Origin: an uncultured Clostridia bacterium
Lineage (GTDB): Bacteria; Bacillota; Clostridia; Oscillospirales; Acutalibacteraceae
Assembly: GCA_946626015.1 (NCBI GenBank)
Contig: CAMOTT010000029.1
Coordinates: 1 to 16,189, forward strand
Direction of reading: 5' to 3'
Length of the DNA stretch: 16,189 nt
Every line of letters begins with the position of its first letter. The first letter of the stretch is position 1. The notes beneath the pieces are model-generated. The model had not been told where the DNA came from. It was given only the letters and a program-made list of their open reading frames with translations, and did not search any database. This document shows, in pieces, positions 1 to 7,046 of the stretch. Position numbers and translations under genes: made by a program.

Positions 1-1628
1 ACCGCCGGGCCGGCCTTATTGACCTTCTGACCCTTATCGTTGAGCATAACGCGGACACGGCCCACTGTGGAACCGGCAACGATGATATCTCCGGTTTTAA
101 GCGTACCGTTCTGAACCAGCAGGGTGGATATGGGACCTCTGCCCTTATCCAGACGGGCCTCAATAACTATACCCTTTGCCGCTCTGTTGGGGTTTGCTTT
201 AAGCTCCTTCATCTCCGCAACTAAAAGTATTGACTCAAGGAGCTTATCGATATTCATACCCGTGACTGCGGAAACGGGGACGCAGATAACGTCTCCGCCC
301 CATTCCTCGGGCACAAGCTCATATTCTGTAAGCTGCTGCATTATTCTGTCGGGATTTGCGCCCTCTCTGTCCATCTTGTTGATAGCGACTATGATGGAAA
401 CGTCCGCCGCCTTGGCGTGGTTGATAGCCTCGATGGTCTGGGGCATGATGCCGTCATCCGCCGCAACCACCAGCACCGCAATATCCGTTGCCTGTGCACC
501 TCTGGCGCGCATGGAGGTAAACGCCGCGTGACCGGGAGTGTCCAGAAAAGTGATATGCTGACCGTTCAGATTTACTCTGTAAGCGCCGATGTGCTGGGTT
601 ATTCCTCCGGCCTCGGTTGAGGTGACAGAGGTGTGTCTTATTGCGTCCAGCAATGAAGTTTTGCCGTGGTCAACGTGACCCATAACAACAACAACGGGAT
701 CGCGGGGCTCAAGGCTCTTTTCATCGTCCTCGCTGTCGTCGATGATTCTCTCCTCAATGGTGACCACCACTTCATGCTCCACCTTCGCGCCCAGCTCGGT
801 GGCGACTATTTCTGCCGTATCGTAATCAATGACCTCGTTCACCGTTGCCATCTGGCCAAGGGAGAAGAGCTTTTTGATGACCTCTGCCGCCGTCATTTTG
901 AGCATAGCTGCAAGTTCGCCCACTGTGATCTCATCGGGAACCTTTATGACCATCTGGGGCTTTTTGGCGCGCTCTGCGGCAATTCTCTTTAACCTCTCGC
1001 TCTCTGTCTCACGGCGTGAGGAACGCATACCGCCCTGCTTGCGGTACTGCTGTGATTTTTGCTTGAGCTTTTGTTTGTTTGAGCTGTTATCGTTGTTGGA
1101 GGAAGTTTTGTTGGCGGGAGCGATCTGTTCGTATCTCTCGTTATATTTGTCAAGGTCAAAGTGACTTGCGCGGGTATCGACTCTGCGGATTTCGCCCTTG
1201 GTACGTGACTGTATCGGTTTGTTGGGATCTTTTTCCTTTTTGCGGGGAAGATTTTGCTCGCCGGCAGACTTCCGGGCAGGCTTTGCCCCCTTGGTTCCGG
1301 CCTCAAGCTTGGCTTCTTTTTGATCTTCCTTTTTCTCCTTCTCGGCAGGCTTTTGGTCGCCTTCTGCTTCCTCGGGCTTAGCCTCCTCCGGTTCAGCCTT
1401 GACCTTTTCCTCCTTTGGCTTTTCGGCAGTCACTCTGAAATACTCTTCAAAGTTCTCCACCGAATGCTGCTGGGTAAAGGTGTCAAAAACTATATCCAGC
1501 TCCTCCTCGGTAAGGGATGTCATGGATTTTTTAGGCTCCTCAAAATACTTAGCGAGAAGATCAATTATAACATTGCTCTTGACGTCAAAGTCCTTGGCAA
1601 CCTCATGTACTTTATATTTTCCTATCAT
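1..1628 (-). CDS. infB: Translation initiation factor IF-2 (3' end cut off by window edge)
   Basis: IF-2 is the GTPase that brings initiator fMet-tRNA to the 30S subunit and promotes subunit joining. The window holds about the first 542 residues; no stop is reached, so the rest of domain II and the C-terminal tRNA-binding domains lie outside. Start is ATG at 1628 (MIGKYKVHEVAKD), preceded by GGAGGAG. An IF2N domain covers roughly residues 1-50, followed by a long Lys/Glu/Pro-rich low-complexity linker (about 65-200). A second IF2N-like segment lies near 225-290. The G domain follows: P-loop GHVDHGKT at 317-324, DTPGH at 363-367 and NKMD at 417-420. It is the last visible gene of the rimP-nusA-ylxR-ylxQ-infB operon, 29 nt after ylxQ. 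All GTPase motifs look intact. Identity is certain. Confidence 0.98.
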   Translation of the reverse strand, partial: MIGKYKVHEVAKDFDVKSNVIIDLLAKYFEEPKKSMTSLTEEELDIVFDTFTQQHSVENFEEYFRVTAEKPKEEKVKAEPEEAKPEEAEGDQKPAEKEKKEDQKEAKLEAGTKGAKPARKSAGEQNLPRKKEKDPNKPIQSRTKGEIRRVDTRASHFDLDKYNERYEQIAPANKTSSNNDNSSNKQKLKQKSQQYRKQGGMRSSRRETESERLKRIAAERAKKPQMVIKVPDEITVGELAAMLKMTAAEVIKKLFSLGQMATVNEVIDYDTAEIVATELGAKVEHEVVVTIEERIIDDSEDDEKSLEPRDPVVVVMGHVDHGKTSLLDAIRHTSVTSTEAGGITQHIGAYRVNLNGQHITFLDTPGHAAFTSMRARGAQATDIAVLVVAADDGIMPQTIEAINHAKAADVSIIVAINKMDREGANPDRIMQQLTEYELVPEEWGGDVICVPVSAVTGMNIDKLLESILLVAEMKELKANPNRAAKGIVIEARLDKGRGPISTLLVQNGTLKTGDIIVAGSTVGRVRVMLNDKGQKVNKAGPA

Positions 1629-1657
1629 AATACTCCTCCAACATACCGTTTCGTTAA

Positions 1658-1969
1658 TTATTTATCTGAAGTAAGCTCAAAAAACTTCCTTGAAAATCCT
1701 TCGTCCTCCACTGTAAAAACTCCGGCGCGGAAACCGATGATGCCGCGCACGTCATCCATACTGTATCCAATATATGCAACCGGCAGCTCCCTGCCATCGT
1801 AACAAGCGGCTTTTTGGAACTCATTTTTAAGCCGCTCCGAAGCATCGGAGCAAACCATGCAGATCTTTGCGCGGTCGGTCATTATTGACGACAAGCAGGC
1901 GTCGTGTCCTATAATGAGTTTACCCGCTTTTCTGCATAACCCCAGCATTGAAAGAAACTTATCATTCAT
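1658..1969 (-). CDS. ylxQ: L7Ae-family RNA-binding protein YlxQ
   Basis: Small ribosomal protein L7Ae/L30e-family protein, about 103 residues. Members of this family bind kink-turn RNA; the Bacillota YlxQ has no firmly known role. The N-terminal LGLCRKAGKLIIGHDAC and the central VCSDASERLKNEF are the family's typical RNA-contact segments, and the C-terminal half keeps the IIGFRAG and DEGFSRKFFEL pattern. An upstream in-frame codon would add 23 residues, but these lie inside ylxR. I chose ATG at 1969 because AAGGAG lies about 10 nt before it and the family starts this close to LGLC. The start overlaps the ylxR stop by 8 nt (ATGAATGA), which suggests translational coupling. It sits between ylxR and infB, its usual place. 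Confidence 0.93.
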   Translation of the reverse strand: MNDKFLSMLGLCRKAGKLIIGHDACLSSIMTDRAKICMVCSDASERLKNEFQKAACYDGRELPVAYIGYSMDDVRGIIGFRAGVFTVEDEGFSRKFFELTSDK

Positions 1970-2231
1970 TTGAACAAAGCTCCTTTTCCATCTGATCATA
2001 TACCTCATCGGGAATGGCTGAAGAAAAAGCTCTCTCAAATCTTTTTGCCTTGCGCGCCAGCCTCAGGCACTCGGGATCTTTGCAGACGTATGCCCCCCTG
2101 CCGGGCTTTTTTCCCGTAAGATCAAGGGATATCTCCCCCTCGGGACTTCTTACCACCCTGACAAGCTCTCGCTTGGGCTTCATTTCGTTGCAGCCCGTAC
2201 ATTTTCTGAGAGGTACTTTTCGTTCATGCAT
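1962..2231 (-). CDS. ylxR: YlxR family RNA-binding protein (DUF448)
   Basis: DUF448/YlxR protein of 89 residues. The family marks are the N-terminal RKCTGCNEMKPKRELVRVV segment, then LDLTGKKPGRGAYVC and the following CLRLARKAKRFERAF helix. The fold is a small basic RNA-binding domain. In Bacillus subtilis the protein has been reported to bind and modulate RNase P (name RnpM); that is family knowledge, not visible here. ATG at 2231 follows AGGAGA at about 9 nt. It lies 23 nt after nusA and overlaps ylxQ by 8 nt. The position between nusA and infB is the standard one. Cysteines are at residues 12, 15, 50 and 55; I cannot say whether they bind metal. Confidence 0.95.
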   Translation of the reverse strand: MHERKVPLRKCTGCNEMKPKRELVRVVRSPEGEISLDLTGKKPGRGAYVCKDPECLRLARKAKRFERAFSSAIPDEVYDQMEKELCSNE

Positions 2232-2254
2232 AGAGAAAATCTCCTGAAAATTTA

Positions 2255-3364
2255 TTATAAATCGAGGTTGATAGCAGGTTCCTCGTTGCCACTTTCAGGC
2301 TTGATATCGATCTTCCAGCCTGTAAGTCTGGCGGCAAGTCGCGCGTTCTGGCCCTTGTTGCCTATGGCAAGTGAAAGCTGACCGTCCGGCACTGTGACGC
2401 GGCAGGATTTTTCTTCCTCGTTCTCGATCTCAACCAGCACAACGTCCGAGGGTGCCAGCGCCGCTGCAATAAACTCCGCCGGGTTTTCGCTGTATTTTAT
2501 TATATCTATCTTTTCGCCGCCCAGCTGGTCAACTATCTTGCTGACTCTCGCGCCCTTGGGGCCTATACAGGCGCCCACGGGATCAACGTTTTCATCCGAG
2601 CTGTAAACCGCCATCTTGGTGCGTGAACCGGCCTCCCTTGAAACCGCCTTTATAGTGACCGTTCCGTCATATATCTCGGGAACCTCTGTCTCAAACAGCC
2701 TCTTTACAAGACCGGGATGGGTTCTTGATATTGTCGCTCTGGGCATTTTATTGTTGAAATCACGGACGTCAACAACGTAAACTTTGATAATGTCATCCAC
2801 CTTGAAGGTCTCATTGGGGAGCTGCTCGGACTTGGGAAGTATCTCCTCCACACGGCCGATCTCCACAACAGCATCGCCGGATATGGGATCTATGCGCACA
2901 ACCTTCGCTGTGACGATCTCCTGCAAACGATTTTGAAATTCCTCCTTGAGCTGACCCTGCTCGGCCTCTCTGATGCCCTGACGGAGAACGTGCTTGCCTT
3001 TGTCGGCGGCTATCCTGCTGACCTCTTTGGTCTCAAGCTCGATCTCAACGATATCTCCGGGGAGAGCATTGGGCTTGTACTTTTCGGCCTGCTCCGGCAA
3101 AAGATCGCAGAAAGGATCGCTTATCTCCGAAACCACGTTTTTGCGCACATAGACACGCATGATCTCTTTTTCTATATCAATGTCGCAAAACACTATGTCT
3201 TTATTGTTATAGTCTCTCTTGACAGCGGTTACTATCGCCCTTTGTATTCCGTCGCTGAGAGCCTCGATGGAGATATTCTTCTCCCTTGACAAAAGCTTGA
3301 GTGCCTCAAAGAATTCGCTGTTTCCGTTCTTTTTGCTGTTTTTCATCTTTGCCATTTTTGTCAT
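2255..3364 (-). CDS. nusA: Transcription termination/antitermination factor NusA
   Basis: NusA binds RNA polymerase and nascent RNA, promoting pausing, intrinsic termination and, in some contexts, antitermination. The 369 residues match the short Gram-positive form, without the C-terminal acidic repeats of enterobacteria. Domains in order: polymerase-binding N-terminal domain (about 15-135), S1 domain (about 146-212), KH1 with GPKG at 268-271 (within VGACIGPKGARVSK), and KH2 with GNKG at 335-338 (within LAIGNKGQNARLA). The start at 3364 has AAAGG close before it; in-frame ATGs at residues 4 and 7 are possible alternatives, since homology begins near residue 16. It follows rimP by 9 nt. NusA is autoregulatory in E. 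coli; whether that holds here is unknown. Confidence 0.97.
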   Translation of the reverse strand: MTKMAKMKNSKKNGNSEFFEALKLLSREKNISIEALSDGIQRAIVTAVKRDYNNKDIVFCDIDIEKEIMRVYVRKNVVSEISDPFCDLLPEQAEKYKPNALPGDIVEIELETKEVSRIAADKGKHVLRQGIREAEQGQLKEEFQNRLQEIVTAKVVRIDPISGDAVVEIGRVEEILPKSEQLPNETFKVDDIIKVYVVDVRDFNNKMPRATISRTHPGLVKRLFETEVPEIYDGTVTIKAVSREAGSRTKMAVYSSDENVDPVGACIGPKGARVSKIVDQLGGEKIDIIKYSENPAEFIAAALAPSDVVLVEIENEEEKSCRVTVPDGQLSLAIGNKGQNARLAARLTGWKIDIKPESGNEEPAINLDL

Positions 3365-3373
3365 TCAATCCTT

Positions 3374-3850
3374 TCAAATATCAAAATCGTCAAGACGCAC
3401 ATATGCGGTTTCTTTTTTGTTTACACAAAATCCGGAGCCGTCCTCAAGCCTTATGGTTATGTTGCCCGAATCATAGCCCTCAAGGATCCCCTTGTATTCG
3501 CGCTTGTTGTTCAGCGGCCTTATGAGCTTGACCATGACAGGCTCGCCGAGGCAGGCTGTAAAATGGGTCTCCCTTGTCAGCTCCCTCTCCACTCCCGGAG
3601 AGCTGACCTCAAGGCAATAGCTCTGGTCAATGGGATCGGCATCATCCAAAGGCTTGTCGATAGCCCTGCTCATATTCTCACAATCGTTTATGGACACGCC
3701 CCCGTCCTTGTCGATAAAGATCCGCAGATACCACGAACCTCCCTCTTTGACAAAGCGTATATCCCAAAGCTCCAGGCCAAGGCTTTCGGCGATGGGTTCT
3801 GCAATATCCCAAACCCTTGAAACAGTTGAACCACCGTTTTTTTCAGACAT
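3374..3850 (-). CDS. rimP: Ribosome maturation factor RimP
   Basis: RimP binds the free 30S subunit and helps assemble its head/central region. First gene of the nusA operon. The product is 158 residues, a typical length. The N-terminal domain (to about residue 85) carries GLELWDIRFVKEGGSWYLRIFIDKD with the VSSPGVERELT motif just after it. The C-terminal Sm-like domain carries KLIRPLNNKREYKGILEGYD and ends in VRLDDFDI. I chose ATG at 3850 because AAGGAG lies 6-7 nt before it. The upstream in-frame ATG at 3892 would add 14 residues but has no ribosome binding site and follows a leader hairpin directly. The stop is 9 nt before nusA. Confidence 0.95.
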   Translation of the reverse strand: MSEKNGGSTVSRVWDIAEPIAESLGLELWDIRFVKEGGSWYLRIFIDKDGGVSINDCENMSRAIDKPLDDADPIDQSYCLEVSSPGVERELTRETHFTACLGEPVMVKLIRPLNNKREYKGILEGYDSGNITIRLEDGSGFCVNKKETAYVRLDDFDI

Positions 3851-3866
3851 AGCAAGCTCCTTTTTT

Positions 3867-3882
3867 CTAATTGTGAAATTAG
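3867..3882 (-). promoter_or_regulatory. Small hairpin just upstream of the rimP ribosome binding site
   Basis: On the transcribed strand CTAATT-TCAC-AATTAG forms a perfect 6-bp stem with a 4-nt loop. It ends 6-7 nt before the AAGGAG of rimP. It is AT-rich and weak, so it may only keep the ribosome binding site open, or may be chance. Confidence 0.35.
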
Positions 3883-3894
3883 GTTGAAACATAA

Positions 3895-3920
3895 AGTAAA
3901 GAGCGGGTCACCCCACTCTC
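3895..3920 (-). promoter_or_regulatory. 5' leader hairpin of the rimP-nusA operon
   Basis: On the transcribed strand AGAGTGGG-GTGA-CCCGCTCT (3919 to 3900) forms an 8-bp stem with one G-U pair and a GNRA-type GTGA tetraloop. It is followed by the weak T-rich tract TTTACTTT. It lies about 20 nt inside the predicted transcript and before the rimP start. It could stabilise the 5' end, act as a protein-binding site, or be a weak attenuator; the T tract is too interrupted for a confident terminator call. Confidence 0.5.
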
Positions 3921-3923
3921 AAA

Positions 3924-3950
3924 AAAATCACATACTTACACAGTGATTTT
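3924..3950. promoter_or_regulatory. Candidate operator: inverted repeat over the rimP operon promoter
   Basis: A perfect inverted repeat, AAAATCAC - 11 nt - GTGATTTT, covers most of the -10 box (3946-3951) and the expected start site near 3939. Because the left arm is upstream of the start, it would act as DNA rather than RNA. A repressor bound here would block polymerase. No regulator gene lies nearby, and the arms are AT-rich, so chance is possible. Confidence 0.4.
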
Positions 3951-3974
3951 AACACATAGCGAGCCAAATATCAA
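3946..3974 (-). promoter_or_regulatory. Sigma-A type promoter of the rimP-nusA-ylxR-ylxQ-infB operon
   Basis: On the minus strand TTGATA (3974-3969) and TAAAAT (3951-3946) are separated by exactly 17 nt, one mismatch each from the consensus boxes. Transcription would start near 3939, leaving a leader of about 90 nt before rimP. An AT-rich stretch directly upstream could serve as an UP element. Confidence 0.8.
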
Positions 3975-4034
3975 GCCCTTTATTAAAAATATATTGTATT
4001 ATATTGAAAATAATAAAAATATTTACGAAAACTA
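3975..4034. other. AT-rich spacer between divergent promoters
   Basis: The stretch between the two opposing -35 boxes is nearly all A and T, with runs such as TATTAAAAATATATTG and an AT-only inverted repeat at 3988-4005. It may act as an UP element bound by the RNA polymerase alpha C-terminal domain for the rimP promoter. No gene is seen in it. Confidence 0.4.
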
Positions 4035-4063
4035 TTGACTAATCGCCGCAATGGTTTTAAACT
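4035..4063 (+). promoter_or_regulatory. Sigma-A type promoter of the SDR gene (possibly also typA-ribF)
   Basis: TTGACT (4035-4040) and TAAACT (4058-4063) are separated by 17 nt. It gives a leader of about 50 nt before the ATG at 4123. A second -10-like TATACT lies at 4088-4093 but has no good -35 at the right distance. Confidence 0.7.
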
Positions 4064-4122
4064 GTATTTTGCGGAAATGAGATCAGTTATACTGTAACAA
4101 TATTATTATCAGGAGGTTTCCT

Positions 4123-5133
4123 ATGAACGTTTTTATGGTTGGAGGAACCGGATTGCTTGGCTGCGCTGCGGCGCAGATATTCATTGACAGAGGCCACACC
4201 GTCAAATCGGTGGCTCTTCCCCCTGTTCCGGAGGGAGCCCCCATTCCCAAGGAGATGGAGCTGGTTTTCGGCAGCTACCTTGACCTTTCCGATGACGAGA
4301 TAAAAGGAATGATGTCCGGCTGCGACTGCTTTGTTTTTGCGGCCGGCGTTGACGAGCGCGTGGAGTTCCCCGCTCCCGTTTACGAAGCGTACGAGAAATA
4401 TAACATTGAGCCGGTAAAGCGTCTTATCGGTCTGGCTAAAGAGGCCGGCATAAAGCACTCTGTTGTTTTAGGCTCCTACTTCTCCTATTTTGCTAAGGAG
4501 TTTCCGGAGATGGGTCTTTACAATAAGCATCCCTATATCCGCAGCAGAATTGAGCAGGAAAAAGCTGCCCTTGCTTTGGCCGATGACAAAATGGATGTCG
4601 CGGTGCTTGAGCTGCCCTATATTTTCGGCACCCAGCCCGGCCGCAAGCCCGTTTGGACAATACTCATTGAGCAGCTTTCAAAGATGGGCAAGGTAACCAT
4701 GTATCCCAAGGGCGGCACCACCATGCTCACCGTCCGTCAGGTAGCCCAGACCATTGTGGGCGCCGCGGAAAAGAACAGGGGCGGCAACGCCTACCCCATC
4801 GGTTACTATAACCTGACGTGGGATGAGTTCCTGACCATTGTCCACGCCGCCATGGGCGTGCCCGACCGCAAGATCGTCCACATTGCCAAATGGATGTTCA
4901 AGGCCTACGGCAAAAATATGGCGAAGGACTACGCAAAGCGCGGCATAGAGCCGGGTATCGACCCCGTTGAGCTTGCAGAAATTATGTGCATGAACACATT
5001 TATCAGCAAAAAGCCCGCCGCCGATCTGGGCGCTACAGACGATGATATTAAAGCCGCTATCTTCGACTCTGTCAAGCTCTCCATCGAGGCCTTTGAGGGC
5101 ACTAAAGAGCTTGTACAAATGAAGAGCGAATAA
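4123..5133 (+). CDS. NAD(P)-binding SDR / epimerase-dehydratase-like protein, substrate unknown
   Basis: 336 residues with the N-terminal Rossmann motif of extended short-chain dehydrogenases: MVGGTGLLG at 5-13 (GxxGxxG pattern). The rest of the order fits: a loop after strand 2 (HTVKSVAL), a central FVFAAG strand (70-75), and VVLGSYF (114-120), where the catalytic Ser/Thr normally sits. The usual YxxxK appears as YIRSR at 138-142, so the lysine is replaced by arginine. Similar losses occur in atypical or NmrA-like SDRs that bind but may not turn over a nucleotide sugar. No signal peptide or membrane segment is seen. ATG at 4123 follows AGGAGG by 6 nt, with its own promoter upstream. It is the only gene here without an obvious link to gene expression or cofactor synthesis. 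The fold is confident; the reaction is unknown. Confidence 0.85.
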   Translation: MNVFMVGGTGLLGCAAAQIFIDRGHTVKSVALPPVPEGAPIPKEMELVFGSYLDLSDDEIKGMMSGCDCFVFAAGVDERVEFPAPVYEAYEKYNIEPVKRLIGLAKEAGIKHSVVLGSYFSYFAKEFPEMGLYNKHPYIRSRIEQEKAALALADDKMDVAVLELPYIFGTQPGRKPVWTILIEQLSKMGKVTMYPKGGTTMLTVRQVAQTIVGAAEKNRGGNAYPIGYYNLTWDEFLTIVHAAMGVPDRKIVHIAKWMFKAYGKNMAKDYAKRGIEPGIDPVELAEIMCMNTFISKKPAADLGATDDDIKAAIFDSVKLSIEAFEGTKELVQMKSE

Positions 5134-5154
5134 TCAACCCTGCAAATCTATTCT

Positions 5155-5183
5155 CCGGGGGCTTCAGGCCCCCGGTATTTATT
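5155..5183 (+). terminator. GC-rich hairpin between the SDR gene and typA (weak terminator or attenuator)
   Basis: CCGGGGGC - 5 nt - GCCCCCGG (5155-5175) forms a perfect 8-bp GC-rich stem, followed by TATTTATT. The tract is not a clean T run, so termination may be partial. No separate typA promoter is visible in the gap, so typA-ribF probably depends on read-through. The stem ends about 8 nt before the typA ribosome binding site. Confidence 0.5.
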
Positions 5184-5190
5184 GGAGGAA
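5184..5190 (+). promoter_or_regulatory. Ribosome binding site that fixes the TTG start of typA
   Basis: GGAGGAA lies 6 nt before TTG at 5197. The in-frame TTG at 5182 overlaps this site and cannot be the start. Confidence 0.85.
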
Positions 5191-5196
5191 TTTTCC

Positions 5197-7017
5197 TTGG
5201 CTCAAAGAGATAATATCAGAAACATCGCCATTATAGCTCACGTTGACCACGGCAAGACAACTCTGGTCGATGAGATGCTCAAGCAAAGCGGCACTTTCCG
5301 TTCCAACGAAACAGTGCAGGACCGTGTTATGGACTCAAACGACCTTGAGCGTGAGCGCGGCATCACAATACTTTCAAAGAACACCTCCGTCCACTACAAC
5401 GGAGTCAAGATCAACATAATAGACACTCCCGGCCATGCCGATTTCGGCGGCGAGGTGGAGCGAATTATGATGATGGTGGACGGTGTCCTGCTGCTGGTGG
5501 ACGCCTTTGAGGGCTGTATGCCACAAACACGTTTTGTGTTGAAGAAAGCCCTTGGTCTCCACAAAAAAGCCCTTGTTGTTATCAACAAGATCGACCGTCC
5601 CGGCGCGCGTCCCCTTGAGGTAGTGGACGAGGTGCTGGATCTGTTCATCGAGCTTGGCGCGGATGACGATCAGCTGGAGTTCCCCGTGATCTTCGCCTCC
5701 GCCAGAGACGGCTATTCTTCAAAGGACCCCAACGCCCGTGAGGGTGATATGCGCCCCCTGCTGGACGCTATCCTTGAAAATATCGAGGCTCCCAAGGGCG
5801 ATATAGACGCGCCCCTGCAGATACTTTTCTCCAGCCTTGAATACGATGAATACGTTGGCAGGATAGGCATCGGCAGAGTTGAGCGAGGCAGCATAAAGCG
5901 AAACGAAAACATCATTCTCTGCAAGTCGGACGGCTCACAGGAGCAGCACAAGGTCTCAAAGCTCTATCAATTTGAGGGACTTAAGCGAGTGGAAGTGGAG
6001 AGCGCTCAGATGGGCGATATCGTCTGCGTTTCCGGCATTGCGGACATAAACATCGGCGAAACCGCCTGCTCGCCGGATTGTGTTGAGCCCCTTCCTTTTA
6101 TAAAAATAGACGAGCCCACGATCTCAATGAATTTTATTGTCAATGACAGCCCCTTTGCAGGCCGCGAGGGCAAATTCGTAACATCCAGAAATCTCCGCGA
6201 CCGCCTCTTTAAAGAGGTTGAAACCAACGTGAGTATGCGTGTGGAGGAGACTGAGACCACCGACACCTTCAAGGTCTCCGGCAGAGGTGAGCTTCACCTT
6301 TCAATTTTGATAGAGACTATGCGCCGTCAGGGCTATGAGTTCCAGGTATCGCGTCCCAAGGTCATCCTCAAGGAGATAAACGGCGAGACCTGCGAGCCCA
6401 TGGAGCTGCTCATTGTTGAGGTGCCCGAGGAATACGTCGGCGCCGTCATAGAAAAATTAGGCTCACGCAAGGCGGAGCTTGAAAATATGGGCACCCGCGA
6501 CGGCGGCTCCACCCACCTTGAATTCAAGATCCCCTCAAGGGGACTTATAGGCTACCGTTCGGAGTTTATGACGGACACCAACGGCAACGGTATCATGAAC
6601 CAGATCTTTGCCGGATATGAGCCGTATAAGGGCGATATAGCCACCCGTGAAAGAGGCTCCATAGTTGTCCACGAGACAGGCGTTTCCACCGGATACGGCC
6701 TGTTCAACACCCAGGACAGGGGCAGGCTGTTCATAGGCCCCGGCGTTGAAGTTTACGAGGGCATGATAGTTGGCGAATGCGCAAAAAACGAGGACGTGGT
6801 CTGTAACGTCTGCAAGAAAAAGCAGCTCACGAACACCCGCGCCGCAGGTTCGGATGATGCCCTCCGCCTTATCCCCCACTCTGTTCTCAGCCTTGAGCAG
6901 TCCATGGAGTTCATAAAGGACGATGAGCTCCTTGAGGTCACTCCCAAATCACTGAGACTGCGTAAGCGTATCCTTTCCAAAGAGCTTCGTATGAAGCAGA
7001 TGTTCAAGCACAAGTAA
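5197..7017 (+). CDS. typA: Ribosome-associated translational GTPase TypA/BipA
   Basis: TypA is an EF-G-like GTPase that binds the ribosome and helps 50S assembly and stress or cold adaptation. From the TTG start at 5197 (read LAQRDNIRNIAI) the product is 606 residues, the family's normal length. G motifs: AHVDHGKT 14-21, RGITI 54-58, DTPGHADFGGEVER 76-89, NKID 130-133 and SAR near 168-170. A beta-barrel domain II follows (VGRIGIGRVERGSIKR), then EF-G domain III and V equivalents (SGRGELHLSILIETMRRQG; EVPEEYVGAVIEKLGSRK). The TypA-specific C-terminal domain includes RGSIVVHETG, QDRGRLFIGPG and DDALRLIPH. The start is set by GGAGGAA 6 nt upstream. It is followed 29 nt later by ribF and is probably co-transcribed with it. 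No anomaly in the motifs. Confidence 0.97.
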   Translation: MAQRDNIRNIAIIAHVDHGKTTLVDEMLKQSGTFRSNETVQDRVMDSNDLERERGITILSKNTSVHYNGVKINIIDTPGHADFGGEVERIMMMVDGVLLLVDAFEGCMPQTRFVLKKALGLHKKALVVINKIDRPGARPLEVVDEVLDLFIELGADDDQLEFPVIFASARDGYSSKDPNAREGDMRPLLDAILENIEAPKGDIDAPLQILFSSLEYDEYVGRIGIGRVERGSIKRNENIILCKSDGSQEQHKVSKLYQFEGLKRVEVESAQMGDIVCVSGIADINIGETACSPDCVEPLPFIKIDEPTISMNFIVNDSPFAGREGKFVTSRNLRDRLFKEVETNVSMRVEETETTDTFKVSGRGELHLSILIETMRRQGYEFQVSRPKVILKEINGETCEPMELLIVEVPEEYVGAVIEKLGSRKAELENMGTRDGGSTHLEFKIPSRGLIGYRSEFMTDTNGNGIMNQIFAGYEPYKGDIATRERGSIVVHETGVSTGYGLFNTQDRGRLFIGPGVEVYEGMIVGECAKNEDVVCNVCKKKQLTNTRAAGSDDALRLIPHSVLSLEQSMEFIKDDELLEVTPKSLRLRKRILSKELRMKQMFKHK

Positions 7018-7046
7018 CTTTATTTTGCAGAGGAGTTGAGATAACG

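Noticed and set aside
124..1802. Several plus-strand open frames of 90-182 codons
   Set aside because: They lie opposite infB and ylxQ, whose frames show intact protein families; the shadow products are low-complexity.
3851..3892. Upstream in-frame ATG that would lengthen RimP by 14 residues
   Set aside because: It follows a hairpin directly, has no Shine-Dalgarno sequence, and the ATG at 3850 has a strong one.
3851..3945. Match to the known rimP-leader RNA family
   Set aside because: That motif was described in gammaproteobacteria; the simple hairpins here show no clear resemblance I can verify by eye.
3988..4005. AT-only inverted repeat AATATA - 6 nt - TATATT
   Set aside because: In such AT-rich DNA this is expected by chance; kept only as part of the spacer description.
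4088..4093. TATACT as a second -10 box for the SDR gene
   Set aside because: No acceptable -35 lies 16-18 nt upstream; the TTGACT-17-TAAACT pair is better.
4087..4458. A 123-codon minus-strand frame opposite the SDR gene
   Set aside because: It overlaps the Rossmann-coding region and has no family resemblance.
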